In this document: positions 46,163 to 58,920 of the stretch, piece after piece
How positions within the stretch are numbered: position 1 is the first letter of the stretch
Layout of the letters: each line of letters starts with the position of its first letter
Assembly: GCA_963383645.1 (NCBI GenBank)
Contig: OY726561.1
Location: 28,252,826 to 28,316,825 of the forward strand
Direction: 5' to 3'
DNA: 64,000 nt
Source of the DNA: Muscardinus avellanarius
Lineage: Eukaryota > Chordata > Mammalia > Rodentia > Gliridae
Position numbers and translations under genes: made by a program
Notes under the pieces: model-generated
The model's input: only the letters and a program-made list of their open reading frames with translations
Databases searched by the model: none
Told to the model about the DNA's origin: nothing

Positions 46163-46844
46163 TGAACATTCTTCTCTATTAAGCAATGCTTTTAGCAATT
46201 TTTTATATTTATTAAAATATTTAGGTTTAGAACGATTCAAAAATTAGCAGACTTTTACTAAACACACTTTTTTATTGAATGTTGTCAAGGATCAAAATGT
46301 ACATATTAACCTTTGAAAGGTGTTAGATTTGTGATTATTCTTTGGTCCTTAGGGCTAACATCTGTGTTGTTATTCTTTTTATTTTTAAGCACCTATTTGA
46401 GTTGCTAAAAAGTCTTAATTAGATTAATTAGACAAATATATCATTAAGTTTCAGAGCTCAAGTGTCAGAGTGGATACCTGTTTAATCTACAGGTCACTAA
46501 TAGGAATAATAGAAAATCACAAATAGAGGTGACTTTACCCTGCCTCAGAATATTTGCTATGATAAAACAATTTTATCCAAGTAACTACCCAATATACCAC
46601 TTTTAGTGTTTGATAGGGAATGCATTATTTTATTCTAGTTTTCCAACTCATGATTTATAAATGAATGAATAAATGAATGGATTTTAAAATATGCCAACGA
46701 TCTCTGTGTCACAGTATAGCAGTGAAATCCCTAGGAAGAACATGTTGTTTTCAGGGTACGCTAACAAACAAAATATAACAACACACCAGAGCAAATTCCT
46801 TTCTGGTTAATTCAAAATCAGTCTATGTCCTGGACTAGCTTATG
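43166..46844. other. SINE-free interval with microsatellites
   Basis: 3.7 kb. Contains a TA/TG/CA alternating tract at about 44630-44762 and (CA)22 at 46113-46158. Sequence at 43700-44000 and 45240-45470 is less AT-rich, but I could define no exon. Frames up to 90 codons match nothing I know. Confidence 0.45.
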
Positions 46845-46849
46845 AAAAC

Positions 46850-47560
46850 CCAAAGGATCCCTTGAGGGCCTCCCAATCCATTGAGGAAAACAATGCAATC
46901 ATGTCTCCAACTAATGACCAAACATGACACAATGCCATGAATTACAAACATGAAAGTCTATTCACTCTTCTTCAATCAAACAGGGTAGGCATCACTGAAG
47001 AAGAATTTAAATTGTACCTCAATGAAAAGTCAGCAATGCAATAATGTAGCAAGAGAGAAGCAAAATGTTCCAGATATTAAAAAATAGCATGAGTTAGTGG
47101 GCAGAGGGAAAACTGGGGCAGAAGAATCTAACAGGAAAACCTTTGCCCAAGTGAAAGAGTAGAGTAGGAGTGAATAGAAATTTATGCGTATATAGGAAAT
47201 TAATTATTTTAGTTTGGTGGCTAATTGAGTTGGAAATTATAACCTCAAATACAGGCTGGATGTCCAAATGAGAATTAAAGACTAAGCCACCTGTGTGGGG
47301 GTGATATGCTTTGGGCTCCTTTGAGATGGCCCAGTGTATTTGTCTGGCATGTTAAAGATAAGAATCAGAAAAAACAAGGAATAAGAAGGAGAATCAGAAG
47401 AGAGTATATTTTATATAGTATGAGCAGGTAAGAGTTTCATAAAATAAAAGAGTGGCCAACATTGTCAAATGTCACATAATTAGTGAAAAAAACTTGTTGC
47501 AAGTCATGTGGGAAAAGAAGAAAATAAACAATGAAAATTTAAAAGTTCAGGGAAATTTTA
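46850..47560 (+). mobile_element. Ancient interspersed repeat, family not named
   Basis: 'GGCATCACTGAAGAAGAATT', 'GCAAGAGAGAAGCAAAATGT', 'TCCAGATATTAAAAAATAGC' and 'GGAAAACTGGGGCAGAAGAA' follow the layout of an old mammalian repeat with 'CACTGAGGAGGTGACATTTGA...GCATTCCAGGCAGAGG' text. The copy at 61375 has the same layout. Confidence 0.35.
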
Positions 47561-50317
47561 CAGAGATAAAGTCATGGAAATTGGAAAAAAGGAAGGGAAA
47601 TACATAAAAAATATTAACCTATAAATTTAGATGCAGCATATTTTAATGTAGTTTCTCTGTGATATCCATTGAAGGTGTGTGCCAATTAAGTCAAGAGAGA
47701 GATTGTCTAGCCAGGAAAATTAAGTGATGTCTTTGAACAATTAAATTTCAGCATCTCAACTTGTTTCATACCACCTACCTACTGGTTACTGTGAAATAAC
47801 ACACATAATGTATGTTATTCATAGAAAAATAACTTCCTAATTTAAAAATATTTTGATAAATTTGTGTTTCCATGTTAATAGTGGTCTATCCATTTCTGGA
47901 ATACTGCCTCATTAATCTTTCTAAAGAATATTCTAAAATATGAATATTACAGGACATAATTTATTAGCAACATTGAAACATAATATATTTTTGCTTTAAA
48001 AACAAACTTTAAAATATGTATTTTTACCACATGGAAAGTAAATATAGGATTCAACAAAACATTGAGAAAATGTAATATTTTTCACTCTACCACCATACAT
48101 ATCTAACCACCTGAATGTGACATACTACAAAATTATTAGGTGACACTCTTCATAAACCTTAAAATTATAATAGGCAAGAAAAAATTGAGGTGAAGTGAGA
48201 TTGGAGGAGAATGATGTGGCTGCAGTCCTGGATCCTGGATTAGAATCTGAACTGAACAATAAAAGATCTTAATAAGACAACTATAAAAGCTTGAAGAGGT
48301 CTGTAGATTACTTAACAAAACTGTTTAATCTCCTGATCTCTATAACTGATGCTTGGTTATATAAGAAGTTAACATTTGGGAAAGGTAATTAAAGACTATA
48401 ATGGAATTCCTGTACTTTGTGTGTGTGTGTTTGTGTGTGTGTGTGTGCATGCACACGTGCATCACTTCATGTTTTAGCAGCAGTTGCTAAGGTACTTTAG
48501 TAGTATTTGCCCATGAAATAATAATCTCAGAATACTTTAGTTGATCTGATATGAAAAAATGTCCCCTCATTAATAAGTTTGGTTCACATTGGGATAAGCA
48601 AGATTAATCAGACTTCTTTGCTGTAGGAGATTGCATAACATTAAGAACACTAATGAAAAATATCATGTTTAATGGGGAGGATGATATGTTGCCTGGTCAT
48701 ATAAACCCAACAGCTATCCAGTGGTACAAGTAAGTGTTCTGGTGAACACAAATATGAAAACAGTGGACAAAAATATATCTCTGTTTGGCCTCATTTTAAG
48801 TATGTCAGACTTTCAGGGGAAAGGCTTAGCCTAATAACTATGAGTATTTAGGATATTTCTTCAAAATAATGAGATCTCTGCTTACCTACTATTATTGTCA
48901 TTTTAAATTGTTCCATGAACATTGTCTACTTAAAATTTTTCTCTACTTGATATAATGCCTCCTTTTAAAGTGGAAATTTTTAGGGGGAAAGTCAGTAATA
49001 GATATATCCTTTTCTTCCAATTTCTTTGTGGAAAAAGGGCTACCGAGTCAACTGGAAACCTGAATTTTATTAATCAAGAAACATGGTTGAACCATTTGAA
49101 GTGATCAGTTAAATACTGTCGTTGATACCCAAATAAAATGAAGTACTGAAATAGAAAATCAGGAAAGCAAATTAGTGAATGAAAAAAAAAAACCCTCAGA
49201 AATGGAACAATCATTTAAGTGTGCTTATGTACTTAAGAAGTCTCTAGATCCTACTCCAAGACAGCCACAACCTGAAATGTATCTATGTAATGTTACTACT
49301 TTGAACTGGTTCTTAATATCGGTTATTAGGATCTAAAGAAAGAGTAGAGATTTACCACATATAGTGTGTTTCCATAGCTTGAGAAGTAAAAACCATGTAA
49401 ATGTTCAATCACAGGGTCAGTAGAAAGGACAAAGCTCAACCATCAATATGTCAGATTTCATTTCAAATGCCAATATGTAGTCATCATAACGTTTAATTGA
49501 GAAGTTAATACTTTGTGGCAGTAATAGGGATATTGAAATTAAAGCTATTTATCATATCTGCTGTCATATTCCTTAATCAAACATATGTTAACTAAGATTC
49601 TTTTGGCACTTTCATCAGGCTATTTACATAATCATAATTATCCTTGGTTTACAGCCATCTTAATTAACAAACAGTGAGATTATACTTTCTCAAGTGGATG
49701 ATCCAAATTTTCAGACATGTGGCAGACACCATATACCCTTCAAATGAATACATAATTTATGTTTTAATACAATTTTTGTTTGGGGGATTTATTAGCATCC
49801 CAAAATATTTTTTTCTATGAGAGTTTTGTAATCGGGCCCTCCCACACAAATGATCATTAGCTTAGATGGGATATCCCACTCTATCTAAAAAGCAAAATGT
49901 TTCTGGAATATATTGTCTTAGGCACATGCTAACTCTGATTGCTTAGTTCCTAAGAAGAATGCACCTAATATCACTCCAGCTCTCTCCAGGATGCTATGAC
50001 ATTCCTTTTCTTTCACTATCTTTGCCAATTTTCCTTCCCCACTATACCAAGCAAAGTCATGGGAAAGACATACTGCTCACTACAGTATCCAGAAAGAGTT
50101 TTCAGTCCAGTTTAATGAATTTAATAATAGTTGACTTCAAAAATACTGGAAATTTTTAGATGTAATATGCTTATTTTATTTCAGAGATAATAGGTTTATT
50201 AAGCAAAGGCATTTTTTCTTCTCCAAGTAGTGAGTATTTGTTTCTAGTTTGATACTCCATACCTTCAAAGGTAAGTCCAGCCTTGCATGGGTGACTATGT
50301 TTCATAAAAAAAAAAAA
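47561..50317. other. SINE-free AT-rich interval
   Basis: 2.8 kb. A (TG)n tract at 48418-48448. No gene: frames under 70 codons and none with a recognisable domain. Confidence 0.45.
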
Positions 50318-50905
50318 TGGGCATCTGCTTCTCTATCTGGAACGTTCTTCCTTCAGATATAGACATGACCTTGGGTCTCCCAAATAATTCTTTCTGAGTT
50401 ATCTATCTCCGCCCTGAGGTTCTCAATGACTACCCCACTAACATTGTATAACTTCCCCCTGACTTTTTAATCCTCTTCATCCTGTCTTATTTTTTAATAT
50501 ATTGTTTCTTATCTACTTTATCTACTGTTTGTTATATACTTCCATGACTAGAATGTAGAGTAGATGAGGGCAGAAATTTTGACTGTTTTTTCTTCATTCT
50601 TGCTTACTTACAGTACTGAGGATTAAATCCAGGAGAATTCCACCTCTGAGCTATGTACATAGTCCTGGTTTATTTTTTTCTTTTGGAATAGGGTCTCACT
50701 AAGCTGCTGAGGACTTTGCTAAGTTGCTGAGGCTGGTCTTGAAAATTCCATCCTCCTTTCTCCGACTCCTCAGTACTGGGATTACAGGAATACATCATCA
50801 TAACCCACTGTCTTTTTCTTTTAGTCATGCATCTCCAACACTCAGGACAGTCCCTGATACATGTCAGGTGCTCAAAAAATCATTGCTGAATGAGTGCATC
50901 ACTAT
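50318..50905 (+). mobile_element. L2 LINE 3' end, split by a SINE
   Basis: 'TCTGGAACGTTCTTCCTTCA', 'CTTCATCCTGTCTTATTTTT', 'CTAGAATGTAGAGTAGATGA', 'GGGCAGAAATTTTGACTGTT', then after the SINE 'GTCCCTGATACATGTCAGGT', 'GCTCAAAAAATCATTGCTGA' and 'ATGAGTG'. This is the L2 3' end in correct order, interrupted at 50608-50811. Confidence 0.8.
50608..50811 (-). mobile_element. Composite B1-ID SINE inserted in L2
   Basis: Antisense: 'CAGTACTGAGGATTAAATCC' to 'ATCATCATAACCCACTG'. The flanks 'ACTGTTTTTTCTTC' and 'ACTGTCTTTTTCTT' look like an imperfect target-site duplication. Confidence 0.87.
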
Positions 50906-52006
50906 TATCACGAAAAAATTCTATGGGTATAAATAATTCTGCTAGTTGGTGCACTTTTCTAAATATCTACTCAAAACCTTTTTAGAGTTGGACGAAGCAA
51001 ATTGGACACTCAAAATATTAAAACATATGTAATATAATGAAAAAAGTTCATGTAACATGTAAAACAATTTTAAAAGAAGGTTTGTAAAAGGAATAATAAA
51101 ACAAGGTAGAACAAGGAAATATAAAAAGCTTGTATCTTTTCTATTTTGTCCCCAAATTTAAAACATAGATTCACCTTATTTTTCAACTTTTTCCATTGTA
51201 AATCCAATTGCTCAAAATCAAATTGATCAGGTCTAGTTATTTCCTTGTTTATCCAGGAGCTATATTAGTTTGGAATTATTTCATTACCCTTTCCTTTTCC
51301 ATTTGAACTGTAAGCTCCCTGGAGACAAGACCACGTACAACAGTGAACCTGCAGCATCTTCTCAGTAGTAAATGCATGAACAGCCCTTATAAAATATGTG
51401 TAGACTGATTAATTGCTTGATTTATAAAATATAGCACATGTGGTAACTGAAAAACAGGAATGTAATACATTGTCACTCCATACATAGCATCTTCTGACAA
51501 AAGAATAGTCAACTAACTCTTCGATGACAAACACTAAGGGAAGAGTCTAGCAAACCAAGGATTTATTTTACAAGTATGTGTCATTGAGGATACTATAAAA
51601 GTTCTAATTTAAAATTTGAAATAAAGTCACTTTATACTAATAGAAGATGCACAGATATCAAGGAAAATGCACTGTCCTTAAAAACAATTTTTAAAGATCC
51701 AAAAATTTTTGTATCTTGAATGTCAAAAGTTAAGAAAATTATATTCAATACCACTAAACTTAAAAATGTTCAATTTGATAAAATATAACTTAAATGTCAA
51801 ATACTTTGAATGCTTTAATATTTTATTACAAATAAAAGTCTATATGGTACATTAATCTAAATTTCTATATGAAGATATTATAAAATTTTTCCCACAGTTC
51901 TATTTAAAATAGACTTTAAATATCATTGATAATGCCCAAGCTGTGGCTACCCTTACTCTAAGAATAGTAAAAAATTAAAACTCAATTTGTACATTAAGAT
52001 CAATGA
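50906..52006. other. AT-rich interval, possible second L2/MIR end
   Basis: 51290-51400 ('TTTGAACTGTAAGCTCCCTG', 'GAGACAAGACCACGTACAAC') resembles an L2-type 3' end. The rest is AT-rich with nothing recognised. Confidence 0.4.
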
Positions 52007-52018
52007 GATCAGACTGTT

Positions 52019-52211
52019 AAGTCAGGGATGGTGGCACATGCATGTGATCTTACTACTTGGGAAGCTGAGACAGGAAGATTGCAGGTTTGAGACCAGTCTC
52101 AGCAACTCAGCAAGGCTTTCCACAACATACTCAGACCTTGTTTCAAAAACAAAATTAAAATGGGGCTGGGTGGTATAGCTTAGAGATAGAACGCCCCTGG
52201 ATAAACAAAAT
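52019..52211 (+). mobile_element. Composite B1-ID SINE, 3' end truncated
   Basis: Sense: 'AAGTCAGGGATGGTGGCACA' head, 'GGGGCTGGGTGGTATAGCTT' ID-like tail stopping at 'AGAACGCCCCTGG' without the usual 'CCAGTACCAC' end. Flanks GATCAGACTGTT (52007-52018) and GATTAGACTGTT (52212-52223) form a 12-bp duplication with one mismatch, so the shortened end is probably how it inserted. Confidence 0.87.
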
Positions 52212-52223
52212 GATTAGACTGTT

Positions 52224-53174
52224 CAAGAGATTTTCATGCAACTCTAGGTCTGTGTATTTGTTCAATCATGATTACTTTTTATTTATTGAATGCCTTCCAT
52301 TCAAAGGATGAGAACCTCGGAATATCACTGAGTTAGACTTGGGATGTCTGTGGCACATTCTAGCCATGTGATTATTTGGAATCGCAAGGGTGCTCTGAGC
52401 ATGTGTGTGTGTTCGTTCTGAATGTTAAAATCCATATAGTTGATAAAAATACATAAAATATGATGTATTACCTAAGGCATACTATCTGTTCTTGTAAAAG
52501 ACTGTGGGAAGTTAAATATTCACATGGCAAAATCAAATCACTCTCTAAAACAATATTTTGTTTGAAATGGCATAACAAGTGTTATAAAATGGCTGTCGTT
52601 TCTTCCTTTTATTTTCCTTTAATGTAAAATAAAAGGAAATAAAAAAGTCTTCTACCAATTAAATTCAAAACCTAAAAAAGATAAGCTTATTTTTTAAAAA
52701 ATATCTTTTAGAAAGAAGTTTTTGAGAGTAATATGAACATTGTTCAGGGCTTTAATATTCTGACAGAGAAATAAAATCAAAATGGTAAAAACCTTCAACG
52801 ATAGTGAAAATTACAAGTCAAAACATAAAAAACTAATATAAAGGCTACATTTAAGTTATGACTAATTTAAAAGAGTCGTGACTATTTAAAATAAACCATC
52901 TTGAATGTTAATCAAGCAGTCAGTACAGTTCCAAGATCTGTGACATTCAAAATTTTTTAGATGCTCAAAATACTTATTGGTGTGTTTCAAATGTTTTTTT
53001 GATTGAGAAAAGCATTTTTAAAAGCTAATAGTAAAATGAATAGAGCTATACTGTTTTAAGTCATTTGTTAAAAATATAACATCCATTCGTATAATTTTAT
53101 TTGTGAAAGTTTAATTAAAACTCAAATTTGCAAGCAGTTTATACTAACTTTTATTAAAATATCACTTTGAAATT
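52224..53174. other. Unassigned AT-rich interval
   Basis: Nothing recognised. 'CCTTTTATTTTCCTTT' and 'AAAGGAAATAAAA' near 52597-52642 form a weak inverted repeat. Confidence 0.4.
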
Positions 53175-53550
53175 TACTATATGTGTCCCTCCCAAAGCCC
53201 ATGTGTAAAAGGCTTGTTATCTTGCCCAAGGTGGTCTTGGGAGATGGTGGGACCTTTGAGAGGTAGGGCCTTGTGGAAGGTCCTTATCATAGGGAGTGTG
53301 TCTTGTAAGGGCACTATGGGATCCCAGTCCTCTCCTCATTTTCTCTTTTGCTTTCTGGCCATGAAGTAATTTTTTTTCTGCCATTACACTACATAATTCC
53401 CATCCTGCACTCCCACCAAAGATCTAAAAATCACAATCCAACTGATCATGAACTAGAATTTCTAAAACTGTGAAATGAAACAAAGCTTTTCTCTTTAAAA
53501 GTTACTTATCTTAGTTATTTGTTATAGTAAAGGTGATGAACAGAAGATTT
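53175..53550 (+). mobile_element. MaLR-like solo LTR
   Basis: 'GTCCCTCCCAAAGCCCATGT', 'GGGAGATGGTGGGACCTTTG', 'AGAGGTAGGGCCTTGTGGAA', 'TTCTAAAACTGTGAAATGAA' and 'AGTTATTTGTTATAGTAAAG' keep the LTR plan of 3570 and 26493. Solo, decayed. A 62-codon frame inside it is an artefact. Confidence 0.6.
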
Positions 53551-54164
53551 TTACTGGGATTATATTGAAATAACAAATAAAGCTATGACATTACAATCTA
53601 AAATTAGCTATGTTTTGTGAGATTTTTTAATAGACTGTATTTGGGTATCCTTCAATATAAAAAAAACTAAGAACAAATATATTAATGTATCTAAAAATGA
53701 CTTTTTGAGAAACCAATAAATAAAGTACAATTAAGAAAAATCTCACAGAAATGAAATCCTTATGGATTGGCAATCACCTAGAAACTTCAAGGGTCATAAA
53801 TAGGAAAGAGAGTAACTTGAAAAATGAAAGGAAAATTGAAAGGGGTCATGTGAAATTTTAGATCATATATTTATATTCCAGAAACAATAATATACTGACC
53901 TAGATAAATTTGTTCTGTTTTTCTTAAATCAGAGAAACATTTTTTTTTTATTTCTCAGGTCATGTTCTTCTCCAATAAGAAGGGTAATTTGCAATCTCAA
54001 ACTTTAAAACTCAATTTAAAAAACTCTTAGCAAAATAATCTATTGAGATTATTTTCTCTAGTATATGTTTTATCCATAATTTGGAAGAGAGAGCAGAACA
54101 GTTATTTATAAAGCAATTGTTTTACTATTTGACAACTCTTCTTTTATTATAGAAAAAGATGTTT
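53551..54164. other. Unassigned AT-rich interval
   Basis: Nothing recognised. Confidence 0.4.
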
Positions 54165-54347
54165 TTTCAGGACTAGAAATTGAACCCAGAAATGTTCTAC
54201 CTTTAAACTAGACTCCCATCTCTATTTTATTTATTTTAGTTTTGAAACAGGGTTTCTATAAGTTACTGTGCACTGGCCTTAACCCTGCAATTCCCCTGCC
54301 TTAGCCTACCAAGCACAGGAATTACATATGTGAACCATGTGCCTGTC
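54165..54347 (-). mobile_element. Composite B1-ID SINE (decayed)
   Basis: Antisense: 'AGGACTAGAAATTGAACCCA', 'TTTTGAAACAGGGTTTCTAT', ending 'ACCATGTGCCTGTC'. Among the most diverged copies here. Confidence 0.82.
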
Positions 54348-55517
54348 AAGAAAAAAAAACTATTTCTATTTGTACTACTTCATTTAAAGTTCTATTTCCT
54401 ATGTACTTATTTAAATAGGATAAACTTCAAAAATCATTTATACCTTGTTTTTACTTCACACTATTACCAGTTACCAATTCACATGTGTGCTTTTTCTTTG
54501 AATCATTTACTCACCACTAAATTTTTATCTTAATATGATCAATAAAAGTATAAACTATATTTTGGTTAAACATACTTCTAAAAACTAGAAATAAAATCCT
54601 TGGTCAGATACTAATCTTATAAACAAATATGTCTGGTAAATATTTTCAGGTTATTTTGAAAAGCACTTTAGAAGCAAAGTATGACTACACATTACTATTA
54701 ATTAGTTCCCCTCAACCAAGTATTTTAATTCTATGCAGCCAAGGTCTTGACTTGGGGAAAAAATAAAAAATAAAAGAATTCTTCAAAATTTATCCACTGC
54801 AATACTGTTTGGAGATATCATTTTCAAACATAGTAAGTCATAGTTTGCAGTATATTTGAAATATGGCCATTTCTATGTAAAAGAATTCCTTATAATTAGG
54901 GAAAATGGAATTGGGGCAAAGAGGCTAGCATTTGTAAACAACAAAAGTACAGATTCTCTCACATTGAAACAGCATCAAAGAAACCAGGTTTTTTGTTATG
55001 CTGGGTGCCCAGGGTTCAAAGGCATAAATCAAAATATCCCCCTGAGGCCACCTGGCATTTATGTCTTCTAATATTTCTCATTTAAGACATCACGCATCAG
55101 GCACAAAGCACTATAGTGTGTTCCATGCTAACTGCACCATCTTGTAATAATTGTTCTTTTAAAAGAGAAGGGCCCTTATTATAAATGAGCACTATTGTGG
55201 AGTAGCAAAACTCAACCTCCAAGAACAACCAACTCCCCTGAACTGACCAAGATTTCAGCTTAGAAACTAAAAGTGAATAGAAACACTTATTATTCATCAA
55301 CCCCCCCCAAAGCAGAGTGTTATACTAATAATAATATCAGTCTTAAGCTAAACTTCTTGTTTAAAATAATATTTAATTTATCTAAGTTCTTGTCTGATCA
55401 CTTAGTACAATATGGTTACTGTAAGTTACTAAATATTATCTGAATTCTGTATTACGTTCTTCTATGTAAATATTTACAATGGTTCCTCATCTATTTTAAG
55501 CCCTTTTTTTTTCATTA
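54348..55517. other. Unassigned interval
   Basis: 1.2 kb. Contains an 8-C run at 55301-55308. Frames at 54856-55071 (+) and 55097-55300 (-) show no recognisable domain. Confidence 0.4.
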
Positions 55518-55525
55518 TTATGGAT

Positions 55526-55832
55526 GTGCCTGGACTTACCACTGGGGGTACACACCAACAAGCCCTTTGTAAGTTGGAAAAAGTGTAGGTCGAAAATACA
55601 CTCAATATATCGCCCTATTAAATCTCACGGTACACATAAGCTTAAGCTGTTTCCCCCTCAGATCTTGGAGCTGATGTGGAGCCTGGGCTTCAGATACCCA
55701 GCATCATGATAGAAAATAATACTGCACAGTGCTAGATCAAAACTCAGAGTGTGTGATTTCTACCAAAACATACAGATTTCTCATCATCTAGATTTGAAAA
55801 ATTATAGGTCAAACCATCCTAAGTCAAAGATC
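55526..55832. mobile_element. Tigger-like non-autonomous DNA transposon
   Basis: Termini 'CCTGGACTTACCACTGGG' (left) and 'AAACCATCCTAAGTCAAAG' (right) are imperfect inverted repeats sharing TTGACTTA/TGGACTTA. The subterminal 'AAGTGTAGGTCGAAAATACA' and 'GATTTCTACCAAAACATACA' also fit the mammalian Tc1/mariner Tigger-derived elements with 'TCGACTTACGATGG' ends. About 300 bp, too short for a transposase, heavily decayed. Exact family not determined. Confidence 0.55.
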
Positions 55833-56814
55833 TTTTCTAATATATCATGAGAGGTAGTATGATATTTAGGGTATTTTAATAAAATTGAAAAAAGTAAAAT
55901 CTGTAATCATGTTAGGTTTTTTAATAAATTAAATTAGTAGGAAACAGATTTTATATGGACATGAATCATCCAGACAGAACGACATTTACTGTCTGGCTAT
56001 CCTCTCTGTGTTGTAGGAAGATTTTCTTTTTTCAGTTAGAACATGGGGATGTTTCCCCTTTTCAAAGCAGTTATGAAATCTACTCTCCCATTTCCATTGC
56101 TGTTATAGAGAGTTAGAAAGATCTGAAAATGAGAAAGTCCTCTTCAAATTTCACATGAACACATTTCCCCACTAGCTAATAGAAATGAAATGCAACAAAC
56201 AAACCCCCACAATATTCTTTCAGCAATTGTATTCATAGAGAATTATCTGTAATTAATTTGTCACATTAATTACAACTTTTATGCAAGCAAACAGTTCCAT
56301 GGAGATCACCATTAAATGACTGGCATTGGGTATAGCTAGAGGACAAATGGGGGTCGTGGAAACAAGTCTATGAAACAAGGTTCATATAGAAATAGGAAAT
56401 AATGTTCATCTTGTTTTAGTTCTTAGAAGCTCCTGCCTAATGTTTCATCAATATTCTATATAAAAAATAGTGGCAAATATCAGATCTACACAGTAGTTAT
56501 GCACCCTTAAAATAATAAATCTCAGTTAAAATTTCATATATTCTCAAATTAACTATTCAGAAAAATATAAATAACTGAAATCTATAGTGTTTCACCCCCA
56601 ACTAATATTTTCTTGCTATTTGTAAAATGTCCCACCTCAGTGATGTTTTCTGTGCTGGGGTACAAAATGTCCAGACAAAGTAAGAAATTCCTTTTACAGA
56701 GGCTGATGGAACCTATGGCATTCAACAATGCTTCAACAAAAGTAGGTCTTGGAGGTCTTCAACCAACAATATCACCAAAAGTCATTTTTAGTAATTGTGT
56801 TGTGGGAAATTAAT
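55833..56814. other. Unassigned interval
   Basis: Nothing recognised. A 66-codon frame (56613-56813, +) has no domain. Confidence 0.4.
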
Positions 56815-56826
56815 GTTCATATTCTT

Positions 56827-57017
56827 GCCAGGCATGGTGGCGCACACTTGTAATCCCCACGCTTGGGAGGCTGAGACAGGAGGATGGCACAGGTTTGAAG
56901 CCAGCCTCGGCTACTTAGTGAGGCTCTCAGCAACTTAATGAGACCCTATAGATCTGGGAGTATAGCCCAGAGGTAGAAAAGCCCCTGGGTTCCACCCCCA
57001 AGTACCATAATAAAAAA
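56827..57017 (+). mobile_element. Composite B1-ID SINE lacking the linker
   Basis: Sense: 'GCCAGGCATGGTGGCGCACA' head joined directly to the ID-like part: 'GAGACCCTATAGATCTGGGA' replaces the usual A-rich linker. Ends 'CCACCCCCAAGTACCA'. Flanks GTTCATATTCTT (56815-56826) and GTTCATGTTCTT (57018-57029), one mismatch. Young copy. Confidence 0.92.
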
Positions 57018-57029
57018 GTTCATGTTCTT

Positions 57030-58339
57030 CAGATTACACATAACTCAATAATGTGATGAAGGTAATTACCTTGAAAATGGACAGAAGCCATGAAGATAAA
57101 GATAGAAGATATGTAGATAACTATTAAAATCTGACAATATTTTGCAAAATTAAGTTATTATTAAATAAGCCATCACTTTGTGCTGGTAGTGGGGAGACAA
57201 ACACCTTAGAGAAACCAGCATTTGTGAAGAGAACTATGATGTTCTAGGAAAAGGATTTGAAACTGGTGGCAGTCAGGAGTTTGAGGGAGGGGCAGAAATT
57301 GCAGCTCTGAGTTGCATTCATGAGGAATAAGTCTGAACAAGAGACACACCTACAGCAATAGATAGAGAGGAAAGATGATTTCTGTAATGAGCTGTCCTAA
57401 CTCCTCCTTTCTTTATACCCATACTTTCAAGAAAGTTAAATAGAACTCTTGTATGGGAAGTATCCTATGTGTTCCCAAAGGAATTAACGGCTCTTGATCA
57501 ATATTTCCACAAATTTCCAGTGCTGTATGTGGTTTCTAATGATTTACAAAGTAGTATTTTTTTTCCGAACCTTGAATGTGAACTCCTTTATGGTTAGAAG
57601 AAGCTTTTCGTTATCATGGTATTTCTCAAAGTCTAATAACAAACAGTACCTATGATAGAGTGTTCAAATGTCTCCTATTTGGTTAGGAAAGACCCCCACA
57701 TTAATTCAGTCTCTCCCTGAGAATTTTTTAGGATTTTATTCTTTGTTCTCATATTTGTTGCAACTAGTTTAGACAACAGCTGAATTATGTATAATCCACA
57801 TGTTGAAAGACGCATTATTTCTTATTCTCTTCCTAATAAGTTGAAACCTCCTGTCTTCATCTCTAAAGTTTATGTCATTTTGTAAAGGCATATATCCTGG
57901 CTCCACACAGTTTCCCCATAACTGAGATTAACAAATTCATGCATCCAGAAATGGCTATATTCTCCACTGTTTCTAAACCTTCCAGTTTCTAATTGAAATA
58001 CTACAAAATAACACAGTATAGTTGTGGTTTCATCTTCCAATCACAAGAATAAAGTCAGAATATCTTTATTCTCTCAAAAACTAGAATGACATTGAATTAA
58101 TGGGCAGGCTATTATAATTCTATCATTGAACTGAATATGGTACCAAAAATTAGCCATCAGAGAAGAAAGCTGAAAATAGCTATTAATTTAATAAAATCAA
58201 AGACCAATTCATAGTTAGATATTTTATTAGATTCATAAGTGTGCTTACTTGAGCACATGTATATGTATATACATGCATGCAGATGCATATATTTGTATTC
58301 ATATTGGTGTACTTATGTACAGACATCTAATACATTCTA

Positions 58340-58340
<1 letters not shown>
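57030..58340. other. Unassigned interval
   Basis: 1.3 kb. 57560-57660 ('TGAATGTGAACTCCTTTATG') faintly resembles an L2/MIR 3' end. No gene recognised. Confidence 0.4.

Positions 58341-58383
<43 letters not shown>
58341..58383. repeat. (CA)n microsatellite
   Basis: About 21 CA units, followed by 'CCACACCAG'. Confidence 0.95.
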
Positions 58384-58384
<1 letters not shown>

Positions 58385-58589
58385 ACACCAGCTTACTCCT
58401 GGGAAGGACATTTAAATAAGTGAAGAGAGAAGAAAAAGAGGAGAAATGGGATAAGGGGATGTTTTCTCCAAAACTTTAGCAGCATGTGCTAGCATAGACA
58501 AGCTTGATCTAGTGGAAGAATTTGCTTTTTGTTTGTTTGTTTGTTTTCTTTTTTTGTTGTTTTGTTTTATTTTCTTCTATATTGTTGAC

Positions 58590-58920
58590 CTGTATGCATG
58601 GAGGGGTAGAGCAAAGGCAGGAGTGGCAAAAGGCTATGAAGTCCCTTTGGACGCTGTGGCTTTCTCAGAGGTGGTGAAGGAGGAAACCCACTAAACAGCA
58701 GGAATGAAAAGCAGCTGAGGCCCGAGAGCCCTGGGCGCCTCAGATGTGGTGCTGGCAGGCCACCAGCTGTGGGCCCAGCGGTTGGAGGCCTGGAGTGCCA
58801 GGTTTCAGCTAAGAGGGAGCTCATAAAGCACCGCAGGTGGTGGCTGTGACAGGACCTCAATGCAAATCAAAGGGCAGCCTCCCAAATTTCACTAGTGGAC
58901 ACGGAATAAAGAGGGACAAT
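58590..58920. other. GC-rich island, unidentified
   Basis: About 330 bp, visibly GC-rich in an AT-rich region, with six CpGs and no likeness to the window's SINEs. It holds 'GAGGCCCGAGAGCCCTGGGC', a POU octamer ATGCAAAT (58860-58867) and AATAAA at about 58906. No long intact frame: a 60-codon plus frame ends at 58694 and a 97-codon minus frame overlaps. It could be a processed pseudogene, a noncoding exon or an enhancer. I do not recognise the translated text. Confidence 0.4.
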
